DNA of 64,000 bases from JACCTU01 sp963848525. Its GTDB lineage: Bacteria > Actinomycetota > Thermoleophilia > Gaiellales > Gaiellaceae. The stretch is taken from positions 558,001 to 622,000 of the forward strand of contig CAWKDZ010000002.1 of assembly GCA_963848525.1 (NCBI GenBank), given 5' to 3'. The translations under genes were made by a program, and so were the position numbers. Shown piece after piece: positions 10,041 to 17,073 of this stretch. Below the pieces are notes generated by a model, which saw only the letters and a list, made by a program, of their open reading frames with translations, was not told where the DNA came from and did no database searches. How positions within the stretch are numbered: the stretch's first letter is position 1; each line of letters opens with the position of its first letter.

Positions 10041-10499
10041 ATGGTCGAGGAAGGGAAGCCGGCACCGGACTTCGAGTTGACGAGCGACGCCGGCGAGCGG
10101 GTCAAGCTCTCCGACCTGCGTGGCAAGCCCGTCGTCCTCTACTTCTATCCCAAGGACGACACGCCCGGCTGCACGGTCCAGGCCATGGGGATCCGCGACG
10201 CTTACTCGGAGTTCCAGGACCGCGGCGCGGTCGTGCTCGGCGTCAGCCCCGACGACGAGGGTTCGCACGTGAAGTTCCGCGACAAGTACGAGCTGCCGTT
10301 CACGCTGCTGGCCGATCCCGGGCACGAGGTCTCCGAGGACTACGGAGTCTGGGTCGAGAAGAACTACGCCGGCAAGACGTACATGGGCGTCGAGCGCTCG
10401 ACCTTCCTGATCGACTCGAAGGGCAACGTCGCCAAGGTCATGCGCCGGGTGAAGCCCGACACACACGCGGCCGACGTCCTCGCAGCTCTGCCGTCCTAG
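10041..10499 (+). CDS. bcp: Bcp-type thiol peroxidase (peroxiredoxin)
   Basis: This reduces hydrogen peroxide and organic hydroperoxides through a peroxidatic cysteine, with electrons normally from thioredoxin. The 152-residue protein has the AhpC/TSA thioredoxin fold with the motif YPKDDTPGCTVQAMGIRD; the peroxidatic Cys is residue 44. In most Bcp proteins a resolving Cys sits five residues later; here that residue is Met49, so this is a one-Cys Bcp that must be resolved by another thiol. The C-terminal ERSTFLIDSKGNV is typical. The ATG at 10041 starts the conserved region (MVEEGKPAPDFELTSDAG). Confidence 0.93.
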   Translation: MVEEGKPAPDFELTSDAGERVKLSDLRGKPVVLYFYPKDDTPGCTVQAMGIRDAYSEFQDRGAVVLGVSPDDEGSHVKFRDKYELPFTLLADPGHEVSEDYGVWVEKNYAGKTYMGVERSTFLIDSKGNVAKVMRRVKPDTHAADVLAALPS

Positions 10500-10500
10500 C

Positions 10501-10884
10501 GTGCGGCTCGCAGGCCTGCTGGCGCTTGCCGCTGCACTCGGGTTCCTGGCGGCGCCGGCGTCCGCCGCGCCCGCGCCGCGGACGCTCGCGAGCTACTGCA
10601 GCCCGAGCGGCGACGTCTGCTACGGGGTCGTCAAGCGCGGCGGCGTCATCCGGTTCGAGATCACTACGGCGGCTCGGTACTTCACGCGCTACAGGCTCTG
10701 TGTCAGATCGCCGGCGGGGAGGCGCAGCTGCGGGTCGTTCCCGATGTTCCGCGGCGCTGCCTCGACGTGGTACGGCACGGTGCGCTTCCGGCCGACGTTC
10801 CCCGCCGGCGGGCGCGGCGTCTACCGCGCGACCTGGAGGCTCGGAACGACCCCGCTCGGACCGGCGCTGCGATTCCGGGTCTGA
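10501..10884 (+). CDS. Small secreted protein, unknown function
   Basis: This 127-residue product begins with a signal peptide (LAGLLALAAALGFLAAP ... ASA) followed by a mature domain of about 105 residues rich in beta-strand-like segments. It has four cysteines (YCSPSGDVCYG and LCVRSPAGRRSCG) that could form two disulphides. It starts at the GTG one base after the peroxiredoxin stop and is probably co-transcribed with it. I do not recognise the family. Confidence 0.6.
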   Translation: MRLAGLLALAAALGFLAAPASAAPAPRTLASYCSPSGDVCYGVVKRGGVIRFEITTAARYFTRYRLCVRSPAGRRSCGSFPMFRGAASTWYGTVRFRPTFPAGGRGVYRATWRLGTTPLGPALRFRV

Positions 10885-10888
10885 GCGT

Positions 10889-11143
10889 CTACTTGCCGAG
10901 CTGCGCGGCGACGACGACGCGGCGCCCGATCGACGGGTCGTAGTACGAGCCGTCGGCGCGGACATCGATATACGTCTCGGACGTGCCCATGAGCGCGCCC
11001 GTCTCGTGCGGCCAGAACGGCACGGATCGATCTCCGGGGAGATCGTCGTTCGTCGTCGCGCCCGGGGCGCCGGCGAGGACGCCGAAGGCGGCCACGGACG
11101 CGAGTGCGGTGACCATTCGTTTCGTGTTGGTGGGGGGACGCAT
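10889..11143 (-). CDS. Small secreted or anchored protein, unknown function
   Basis: This 84-residue product has a basic N-terminus (MRPPTNTKR) and a hydrophobic segment (MVTALASVAAFGVLAGAPG) that looks like a signal peptide, then a short mature part (SETYIDVRADGSYYDPSIGRR). Start choice is well supported by a Shine-Dalgarno sequence (GGAAGGAGC) about 8 nt upstream. Unlike most genes here it has a leader, and that leader is preceded by an array of 11-nt direct repeats at 11195-11245, so it is probably regulated by a DNA-binding protein. Its stop lies 4 nt from the stop of the convergent secreted-protein gene. Confidence 0.6.
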   Translation of the reverse strand: MRPPTNTKRMVTALASVAAFGVLAGAPGATTNDDLPGDRSVPFWPHETGALMGTSETYIDVRADGSYYDPSIGRRVVVAAQLGK

Positions 11144-11194
11144 CGAGGGTGCTCCTTCCGGTGTGAGTCGTCTCGACCAGAAGACACCCGCCGC

Positions 11195-11245
11195 CTAAAG
11201 CCGCACTAAACCGGCGCTAACCAGCGCCTAGACCACGCGTAACTC
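11195..11245 (-). promoter_or_regulatory. Five phased heptamer direct repeats (11-nt period)
   Basis: Heptamers CTAAAGC, CTAAACC, CTAACCA, CTAGACC and GTAACTC start at 11195, 11206, 11217, 11228 and 11239, each separated by exactly 4 nt. On the minus strand they read as GGTTTAG-like units upstream of the small secreted-protein gene. An array of heptamers at 11-nt period is the form of binding site used by OmpR/PhoB-family regulators and SARP activators. The regulator itself is not identified. Confidence 0.55.
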
Positions 11246-11274
11246 ATAGAGCCGCTGCAGCGTTGAAGTGGCAG

Positions 11275-11372
11275 AGGCCGGTCCCTTCTTGGGGTCGAGG
11301 GGCCACCGGCCTCGCCTCTAGGGCCTTGGCCTCGGAGCGCGCCCGAAGGACACCTGCGCTTGCTCCGAGGCC
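11275..11372 (-). terminator. Two hairpins downstream of tRNA-Leu
   Basis: An 11-bp perfect stem pairs 11328-11338 with 11362-11372, and an 8-bp stem pairs 11275-11282 with 11305-11312. Both lie just 3' of the tRNA on its strand, so they may end or process its transcript. There is no T-run. No gene is supported between 11246 and 11410. Confidence 0.4.
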
Positions 11373-11410
11373 CACGGCCGTCGACGTGTCGGAGCTCCCG
11401 GAAGCGGCGA

Positions 11411-11494
11411 TGCGGATGAGAGGACTTGAACCTCCACGAGCTTTCGCCCACACGGACCTGAACCGTGCGCGTCTACCAATTCCGCCACATCCGC
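11411..11494 (-). tRNA. tRNA-Leu (anticodon CAG)
   Basis: The minus strand folds as a class II tRNA: acceptor stem GCGGATG paired with CATCCGC, D-arm with GGTAGAC, anticodon loop TTCAGGT (anticodon CAG), a long variable arm, and T-arm GGTTCAAGTCC. The discriminator base is A and CCA is not encoded. Confidence 0.95.
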
Positions 11495-11561
11495 GCGGAT
11501 CTCCAGTGTAGCCGCGGTCTTCCGGACTGACTTTTCTGAAGGCTCATACGTCGGACGTACC

Positions 11562-13901
11562 ATGAGCCGCCTGCGCACCGGGGTCCTCACTGTCGTGTTG
11601 GTCGCGCTGCTCGCGCCGGCTTCGGCCTGGGCGAGCGACGTGGACGTCGTCGTCCGGCTCGACTCGCCCGGGCTCGCCGAGGCGACCGCGCAGAGCCGCG
11701 TCCTCACAGCGGCGACCAAGCAACGTCGGCTCGAGCTCGGGAGCCCGACCAGCCGCTCGTACCTGGCCGCGGTCGACGCCGCCCAGGCCCGCTTCGAGGC
11801 GCGGCTCGCACAGGAGCTGCCGCGGGCCCGCGTCCACCGGCGCTACCGGATCGTCTTCAACGGCCTCGCCGTCTCGCTCGCGTCCGCCGACCTGCCGAAG
11901 CTCGAGCGGCTCGCGCGGGTCTATCCGAGCACGACCTACCGCACGCGCCTGGAGCGAAGCGTCCCGTTCATGGGCGCACCGCAGGTGTGGTCGCTGCCTG
12001 GGGTCGCGGCCGGCGAGGGCGCGAAGATCGCGATCCTCGACACCGGGATCGACCAGACCCATCCGTTCTTCGCGCCGGCGGGCTACACGATGCCGGCGGG
12101 CTTCCCCCGTGGCGAGACGTCGTTCACCACCGCGAAGGTGATCGTCGCGCGCGTCTTCACGCCGCGCTCGTCGCCGCTGCCGGTGGTCCGCGTCCCGGCC
12201 GACCGGGCGACCTCCGACCACGGCACCCACGTGGCGGGAATCGCGGCCGGCAACGCGGGCACGCTGACGCCGGGAGGCGTGCGGCTCTCGGGGGTCGCTC
12301 CCCGCGCCTACCTGGGGAACTACCGCGTCCTCGCCGTTCTGACGAACGCCGGGCCGAACGGCAACGCGCCCGAGATCGCGGCCGGCATCGAGGCGGCCGT
12401 CGCCGACGGCATGGACGTGATCAACCTCTCGCTCGGCGAGGCCGAGATCGAGCCGAGCCATGACCTGGTCGCGCTCGCGATCGACGGCGCCGCGCGCGCG
12501 GGCGTGCCGACCGTCGCCTCGGCCGGAAACGAGTTCCTGCTGCTCGGCTCGGGCTCGGTCAGCTCCCCAGGCAGCGTCGCGTCGGCGATCACGGTCGGCG
12601 CGGTGGAGAACCGGGACGAGCCAGGCACCGTTGCCGAATACTCGTCCGGAGGACCGTCGCCGGTCTCGCTGCGGCTGAAACCGGATGTCGCCGCCCCGGG
12701 CTCCGACATCCGTTCGGCCGCGCCCGGTGGTGACTGGGCGCTCCTGAGCGGAACGAGCATGGCGGCGCCGCACGTCGCGGGCGCGGTCGCGCTGCTCCGC
12801 AAGCGGCACCCGGACTGGACGACCGAGCAGCTCCGCTCTGCCCTCGTCACGACCGCAGCGTCGTTCACCGGCGAGTCGCCGCTGCGAACGGGCGGCGGAA
12901 TCGTGAACGTGGAGCTTGCCGATCGCCCGCTCGTCTTCGCGCAGCCGAGCGTGCTCTCGTTCGGGATCCTCGGGCCGGGCAGCCGGTCGACGACGTCGAT
13001 CCGCCTCGAGGACGCGGGCGGCGGCGCCGGAACCTGGCGTGCGACGCTCCCCGGCGGTAGCGAGGTCGACGTGGCGGTGCCCGGGGAGTTTTCCCTGTCG
13101 TTCGTCGCACCGTCCACGCAGGGCGACCGGGCGGGCTTCGTGCTGCTGCGGCGCGGCGCCGAGCTGCGGCGGATCCCGTACTGGGCGCGCGTCGCCGTCC
13201 CACGCCTGCCGCGGCCGCAGCGGACACTCGTGCGCACGGGCACGTACGCGGGCTCGACCGTCGGCAGGCCGGCCCGCGTCGACCGCTACCGCTACCCGTC
13301 GCTCGGCGTCGCGCTCAACGGCCCCGAGCAGGTCTTCCGGGTCACGTTGCGCCGGCCGGTCGCGAACTTCGGCGCGGTCGTGCTGGGCGGCGCGGTCTCG
13401 CCGCGGGTGGTGGTGGCCGGCGACGAGAACCGCGTCGTCGGCTGGGCTGGCGTTCCGCTCAACCTCAACCCGTTCCAGGGCCGCTGGCTGCGGCCTCAGC
13501 CGGTCGCGGGCGCGATCCGACCGGCCGCAGGCTCCTACGACATCGTCTTCGACTCACGCTCGCGGCCTTCGCGGTTCACGTTCCGCTTCTGGATCGACGA
13601 CGTCCGTGCGCCCACGGTTCGGCTGCCCGCGCGCGTGATCCGCGGCGGCTCGCTGCGCGTCCGCGTGACCGACGCGGGTGCGGGAGTCGACCCCCGAACG
13701 CTCGTCGCGCGGGTGGACGGCGTGCGCCGCGGGGTGCGCTTCGCCGGCGGCATCGCGACGGTGGATGTGCGCGGCCTGCGGCGGGGCCGACACGCGCTTC
13801 GGTTCGAGGCCTCCGACTACCAGGAGGCGAAGAACATGGAGAACGTGCCGCGCATCCTCCCGAACACGCGGGTGCTGACGTCCTCGTTCACGATCCGGTA
13901 A
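11562..13901 (+). CDS. Secreted subtilisin-like serine protease (S8)
   Basis: This is a 779-residue exported protease. A signal peptide (VLTVVLVALLAPASAWA) is followed by an inhibitor-I9-like propeptide to about residue 140, then the S8 catalytic domain. The triad is clear: Asp160 in AILDTGIDQTHP, His220 in SDHGTHVAGIAAG and Ser399 in LSGTSMAAPHVAGA; the oxyanion Asn is 323 in ASAGNE. A PA-like insertion probably lies between His and Ser. The C-terminal 330 residues are beta-rich and likely act in substrate binding or surface attachment. The ATG at 11562 directly precedes the signal peptide. The gene stands alone, followed by a terminator hairpin. Confidence 0.92.
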   Translation: MSRLRTGVLTVVLVALLAPASAWASDVDVVVRLDSPGLAEATAQSRVLTAATKQRRLELGSPTSRSYLAAVDAAQARFEARLAQELPRARVHRRYRIVFNGLAVSLASADLPKLERLARVYPSTTYRTRLERSVPFMGAPQVWSLPGVAAGEGAKIAILDTGIDQTHPFFAPAGYTMPAGFPRGETSFTTAKVIVARVFTPRSSPLPVVRVPADRATSDHGTHVAGIAAGNAGTLTPGGVRLSGVAPRAYLGNYRVLAVLTNAGPNGNAPEIAAGIEAAVADGMDVINLSLGEAEIEPSHDLVALAIDGAARAGVPTVASAGNEFLLLGSGSVSSPGSVASAITVGAVENRDEPGTVAEYSSGGPSPVSLRLKPDVAAPGSDIRSAAPGGDWALLSGTSMAAPHVAGAVALLRKRHPDWTTEQLRSALVTTAASFTGESPLRTGGGIVNVELADRPLVFAQPSVLSFGILGPGSRSTTSIRLEDAGGGAGTWRATLPGGSEVDVAVPGEFSLSFVAPSTQGDRAGFVLLRRGAELRRIPYWARVAVPRLPRPQRTLVRTGTYAGSTVGRPARVDRYRYPSLGVALNGPEQVFRVTLRRPVANFGAVVLGGAVSPRVVVAGDENRVVGWAGVPLNLNPFQGRWLRPQPVAGAIRPAAGSYDIVFDSRSRPSRFTFRFWIDDVRAPTVRLPARVIRGGSLRVRVTDAGAGVDPRTLVARVDGVRRGVRFAGGIATVDVRGLRRGRHALRFEASDYQEAKNMENVPRILPNTRVLTSSFTIR

Positions 13902-13921
13902 GCGTTGGGTTGCACGTACGC

Positions 13922-13942
13922 CGCGGCCGCGAAGCGGCCGCG
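13922..13942 (+). terminator. Terminator hairpin after the S8 protease gene
   Basis: A 9-bp perfect GC stem with a GAA loop starts 20 nt after the protease stop; a short T-run (GGGGTTTTC) follows about 7 nt later. Confidence 0.6.
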
Positions 13943-14002
13943 CTTCAGGGGTTTTCGCGCGTCGCGGATCCGCGCAAGCGGATTCGCGGCTTGCGCAACA
14001 AA

Positions 14003-14233
14003 TCAGCCCCGATCTCGCTCGTCGATCGTGGGCAGGCTCTCGAGGTCGCGCTCCACGCTCGCCGCGAACTCCTCGCTCTCGGTGCGGACGAGCCGGAGAT
14101 GCGACTTCCGCCGCTTGCGCGACCGCTGCGGCGCGACCCGCTCGAAACCGAGCCGCTCGGAGAGGCGCGGCCACTCCGCGGTCACGAGGACCGCGATGGC
14201 CGCGCAAAGCAGGAACGCGTAGATCCAGCCCAC
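14003..14233 (-). CDS. Small single-helix membrane protein
   Basis: This 76-residue product has one N-terminal membrane helix (WIYAFLLCAAIAVLVTAEW) and a basic then acidic cytoplasmic tail (RSRKRRKSHLRLVRTESEEF). The start is supported by a TAGAAT box ending 8 nt before the GTG. It diverges from the copper-protein gene, with separate -10 boxes 20 nt apart. No family is recognised. Confidence 0.6.
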   Translation of the reverse strand: MGWIYAFLLCAAIAVLVTAEWPRLSERLGFERVAPQRSRKRRKSHLRLVRTESEEFAASVERDLESLPTIDERDRG

Positions 14234-14241
14234 GCTCGGCG

Positions 14242-14247
14242 ATTCTA
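14242..14247 (-). promoter_or_regulatory. -10 box TAGAAT of the 76-residue membrane protein
   Basis: On the minus strand TAGAAT ends 8 nt before the GTG at 14233. Confidence 0.55.
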
Positions 14248-14266
14248 GCGGCGCCGGGACCGCTGC

Positions 14267-14272
14267 TAGATT
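14267..14272 (+). promoter_or_regulatory. -10 box TAGATT of the copper-protein gene
   Basis: TAGATT ends 8 nt before the GTG at 14281. Confidence 0.55.
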
Positions 14273-14280
14273 CGCGCGGC

Positions 14281-15567
14281 GTGCGCCGCTCCCTCGTCAC
14301 GCTGGCTGCCGCGGTCGCCGCGCTCGCCGCCGCGGGGACGGCGCAGGCCGCGATCGAGACGCTCGTGCTGCGCTCGCCGGCGTTCCCGATGAAGCCGTAC
14401 GAGGTCGTCCAGGGCGTGACCGCCGTGCCCTCGCCGCGCGTCGACGGCTACGTGGTCGGGATGACGGTCGAAGTCGTGGACGCCGCCGGCCGAGTGCAGA
14501 CGGAGCATGACGTGATGCTCCACCACGCCGTCTTCGTCAAGGCCCTCGTCCCCGACTACACGTGCCGGCAGTTCCACGACTTCGACCGGCGCCCGTCGGC
14601 GCTTCCGGCCGAGCGCTTCTTCGGCGCCGGCGAGGAGCACATGCAGCTCGGGCTCCCGGATGGGTACGGCTACCCCAACCGCGCCGCGGACATCTGGGGG
14701 CTCGTCTACATGCTGATGAACCACCGCGACCGCGCGTCGACGGTGCACGTGCAGTACCGCGTGCGCTACGTCACGGGCGAGCCGCGCACCGCTGTGAAGC
14801 CCGTCTGGCTCGACGTCGTCAACTGCTACGCCGACCCCGTCTTCACCGTCCCGGGCACTGGCGGCCCGGGCTCGACGTTCACGCGCAGCAGCGACTTCAC
14901 GATGCCCGAGAGCGGAAGGTTCGTCTCGGGCGGCGGACATGTCCACGGCGGTGCGCACCGGCTCGAGCTGCGCAACGCGAGCTGCGGCAACCGCGAGCTG
15001 TTCACGTCGCGGCCGACCTGGGGGTCACAGCATCCCCAGCCGACGATGCACGAGCCCGGCCCGACGCGCATGACGTCGTGGTCCGACGCAGGCGGCCTCT
15101 CGGTCGCCGCGGGCGAGACGCTGCGGCTGCGCGCGGTGTACGACAACGCCAGGCCGCACATGCGCGTGATGGGGATCATGATCGCGTTCCTTGCGCCGAG
15201 CCCGGTCGCGGCGTGCCAGGCACCGCCCTCGCTCGCCGATCCGCTGTTCGACGCCGGCCCGCCGCCGCGCGTGGTCCAGCCGCTGCTGCGCCGGCCGCGG
15301 GGACCGATCGCAAGCGTGCGTCAGACCTGGGTTGCGGACTTCCGCTTCCGCCACGAGCGTGTGCGGGTCCCGCCCAACACGCTCTTCCGCTGGCGCTTCG
15401 TCGGCCCGGCCCGCCACGACGTCACCCTCGCGAACGGGCCCGAGGGCCTCGCCTCCAACTCGGTGACGCAGGGGCTGTTCGGCTTCCGCTTCCGCCGGCC
15501 GGGGACGTACAACCTCTACTGCTCGCTGCACCCGACACTGATGACCCAACGGGTGATCGTCCGCTAA
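14281..15567 (+). CDS. Secreted copper protein: SURNod19/PHM-like plus cupredoxin
   Basis: This is a 428-residue exported protein with two apparent copper-binding parts. After a signal peptide (LVTLAAAVAALAAAGTAQA) the first 300 residues show HH at 81-82, HVH at 220-222 with His226 (GGGHVHGGAHRLEL) and Met294/297/300. This pattern resembles the two copper centres of peptidylglycine monooxygenase-type folds and the GGHVHxGG signature of SURNod19 proteins. The last 90 residues form a plastocyanin-like domain with candidate ligands His379, Cys414, His417 and Met421 (YCSLHPTLM). The substrate is unknown. The start fits the -10 box. It may oxidise a substrate or store and relay copper; the fusion with its own electron-transfer domain favours redox chemistry. 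Confidence 0.72.
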   Translation: MRRSLVTLAAAVAALAAAGTAQAAIETLVLRSPAFPMKPYEVVQGVTAVPSPRVDGYVVGMTVEVVDAAGRVQTEHDVMLHHAVFVKALVPDYTCRQFHDFDRRPSALPAERFFGAGEEHMQLGLPDGYGYPNRAADIWGLVYMLMNHRDRASTVHVQYRVRYVTGEPRTAVKPVWLDVVNCYADPVFTVPGTGGPGSTFTRSSDFTMPESGRFVSGGGHVHGGAHRLELRNASCGNRELFTSRPTWGSQHPQPTMHEPGPTRMTSWSDAGGLSVAAGETLRLRAVYDNARPHMRVMGIMIAFLAPSPVAACQAPPSLADPLFDAGPPPRVVQPLLRRPRGPIASVRQTWVADFRFRHERVRVPPNTLFRWRFVGPARHDVTLANGPEGLASNSVTQGLFGFRFRRPGTYNLYCSLHPTLMTQRVIVR

Positions 15568-15586
15568 ACCTGTTCGGCCGTGTGCC

Positions 15587-15592
15587 GATAAT
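15587..15592 (+). promoter_or_regulatory. -10 box GATAAT of the 51-residue protein
   Basis: GATAAT ends 6 nt before the ATG at 15599. Confidence 0.5.
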
Positions 15593-15598
15593 GGCTCC

Positions 15599-15754
15599 AT
15601 GGATCGGACCGTGCTCGTGCTCGAGGCGCTCTTCGTCGTGACGCTGATGCGCAGCCTGCTCGTCGCCGCGAAGATCTTGCCTCCGAGCTGCGCCCGCTGC
15701 GGCGTCCAGCTCGAGCGGCGCGCGCTCGGCGAGCCGGTCTGCCGCTGCTCGTAA
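15599..15754 (+). CDS. Small CxxC/CxC protein (51 residues)
   Basis: The product has a hydrophobic N-terminal half (VLVLEALFVVTLMRSLLVAA) and a C-terminal zinc-ribbon-like knuckle: CARC followed 18 residues later by CRC. That layout suggests a membrane-associated zinc-binding mini-protein. Evidence for expression is the GATAAT box 6 nt before the ATG and the fit into the gap after the copper-protein gene. Its TAA stop abuts the stop of the convergent PGPGW protein gene with no bases between. No known family could be assigned. Confidence 0.5.
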   Translation: MDRTVLVLEALFVVTLMRSLLVAAKILPPSCARCGVQLERRALGEPVCRCS

Positions 15755-16114
15755 CTAGAACGGCAAGTAGGGGATGTCCCAGAGGAACGTCGCTGCGGTC
15801 CAGAACACGACGCCCGCGACCCCGAGCACGATGAGCAGGACCTTCTGACCGTGCGACAGGTTCTCCGTCGTCTTCTCGAGTCGCTCGAGGATCCGCTCCA
15901 GCAGGCGCTCCATCCGATCGAACTCGAGCGCGAGCATGCCGACCCCTACCGCCACGACCAGCCAACCCGGGCCGGGGAGCGGTATCAGCGCGATGCCGAT
16001 CAGGATCACGAGCACGCCGACCGTCGCGAACATGAAGCGGTAGACCTTGTTGCGCTGCTGATGGCGCTCCTTGCGGCGCCGCAGACGCTCGATCGCGGGC
16101 CGCGGCTCGCTCAT
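15755..16114 (-). CDS. PGPGW-motif transmembrane protein
   Basis: This 119-residue membrane protein has the ALIPLPGPGWLVVAVGVGML signature of the PGPGW/TIGR02611 family: a basic N-terminus, two closely spaced helices around the PGPGW turn, an amphipathic coiled segment (EFDRMERLLERILERLEK) and a C-terminal helix. The function of the family is unknown. The start is taken as the ATG at 16114, because TAGGGT ends 8 nt upstream; a TTG nine bases earlier would overlap that box. Confidence 0.82.
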   Translation of the reverse strand: MSEPRPAIERLRRRKERHQQRNKVYRFMFATVGVLVILIGIALIPLPGPGWLVVAVGVGMLALEFDRMERLLERILERLEKTTENLSHGQKVLLIVLGVAGVVFWTAATFLWDIPYLPF

Positions 16115-16122
16115 CGGCGCCA

Positions 16123-16128
16123 ACCCTA
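16123..16128 (-). promoter_or_regulatory. -10 box TAGGGT of the PGPGW protein
   Basis: On the minus strand TAGGGT ends 8 nt before the ATG at 16114, which decides the start. Confidence 0.55.
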
Positions 16129-16145
16129 GCGGCAGGCGTCGACAC

Positions 16146-16151
16146 TACGAT
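16146..16151 (+). promoter_or_regulatory. -10 box TACGAT of xdhC
   Basis: TACGAT ends 7 nt before the GTG at 16159. Confidence 0.55.
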
Positions 16152-16158
16152 TCGGCCC

Positions 16159-17073
16159 GTGCAGGACTTGCTAGCCAACCTCCGTCGCTGGCTGGAACGG
16201 GACGAAGCGGTCGCGCTCGCGACGGTGGTCGCGACCCGCCGCTCGGCGCCCAAGCCCGTCGGCTCGGTGCTCGGGGTGTCGGCGGGCGGAGAGCTGGCCG
16301 GCTCGGTCTCGGCCGGCTGCGTCGAGAACGAGGTCTACGCGGAGGCCCGCGAGGTGCTGGACGGCGGCGAGCCACGGCTGCGCACCTACGGCATCACCGA
16401 CGAGGCCGCGCTCGGCGTCGGGCTGCCCTGCGGCGGCGAGATCGACGTCTACGTGGCGCGCGCGGACACCGCTCTGCTTCGGGAAGCCGTCGACGAGCTC
16501 GAGCGGGGACGGATCGTCACGGTCGAGCCGGCCGACGACGGGCTGAAGCTCGTCTCGCGCCCGGCGCCGCGCCTGATCGTGGTCGGCGCCGTCGACGTCG
16601 CCGAGGCGCTCTGCCGCGGCGCGCGGTCGCTCGGCTGGCGCACGACCGTTGTCGACCCGCGCGCGCGGTTCGCGACGCCGGAGCGGATCCCGAGCGCCGA
16701 CGAGCTGCTCGTCGAGTGGCCGGACACGGCACTCGAGCGGCTCGCCCCCGACGAGGGCACGGCGGTCGTCGTGCTGGCCCACGAGGACCGCATCGACCTG
16801 CCCGCGCTCGAGCACGCGCTCGCCGGCCCCGCGTTCTACGTCGGGGCGATCGGCTCACGGCGCACCCAGGAACGTCGTCGCGAGGCGCTCGGCGCGAACG
16901 GCGTCTCCGACGAGGCGATCGGCCGGCTGCACGGCCCGGTCGGACTCGACGTCGGCGCGCAGACGCCGGCCGAGACTGCGGTCGCGATCCTGGCCGAGAT
17001 CCTCGCCGTGCGCAGCGGCCGCACCGGCGGTCCGTTGCGGGCCCGCGACGGGCGCATCCACACGACCGCCTAG
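16159..17073 (+). CDS. XdhC/CoxI family molybdenum-cofactor protein
   Basis: XdhC proteins bind the molybdenum cofactor and help sulphurate and insert it into xanthine dehydrogenase-type enzymes; CoxI proteins play the same role for CO dehydrogenase. The 304-residue product has the N-terminal XdhC/CoxI domain (TRRSAPKPVGSVLGVS, SAGCVENEV, GLPCGGEIDVYV) and the C-terminal Rossmann-type domain (RLIVVGAVDVAEALC, YVGAIGSRRT). No molybdoenzyme structural gene lies in the window, so the partner is elsewhere. The GTG start fits its -10 box. The TAG stop overlaps the stop of the convergent lipoprotein gene. Confidence 0.88.
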   Translation: MQDLLANLRRWLERDEAVALATVVATRRSAPKPVGSVLGVSAGGELAGSVSAGCVENEVYAEAREVLDGGEPRLRTYGITDEAALGVGLPCGGEIDVYVARADTALLREAVDELERGRIVTVEPADDGLKLVSRPAPRLIVVGAVDVAEALCRGARSLGWRTTVVDPRARFATPERIPSADELLVEWPDTALERLAPDEGTAVVVLAHEDRIDLPALEHALAGPAFYVGAIGSRRTQERRREALGANGVSDEAIGRLHGPVGLDVGAQTPAETAVAILAEILAVRSGRTGGPLRARDGRIHTTA

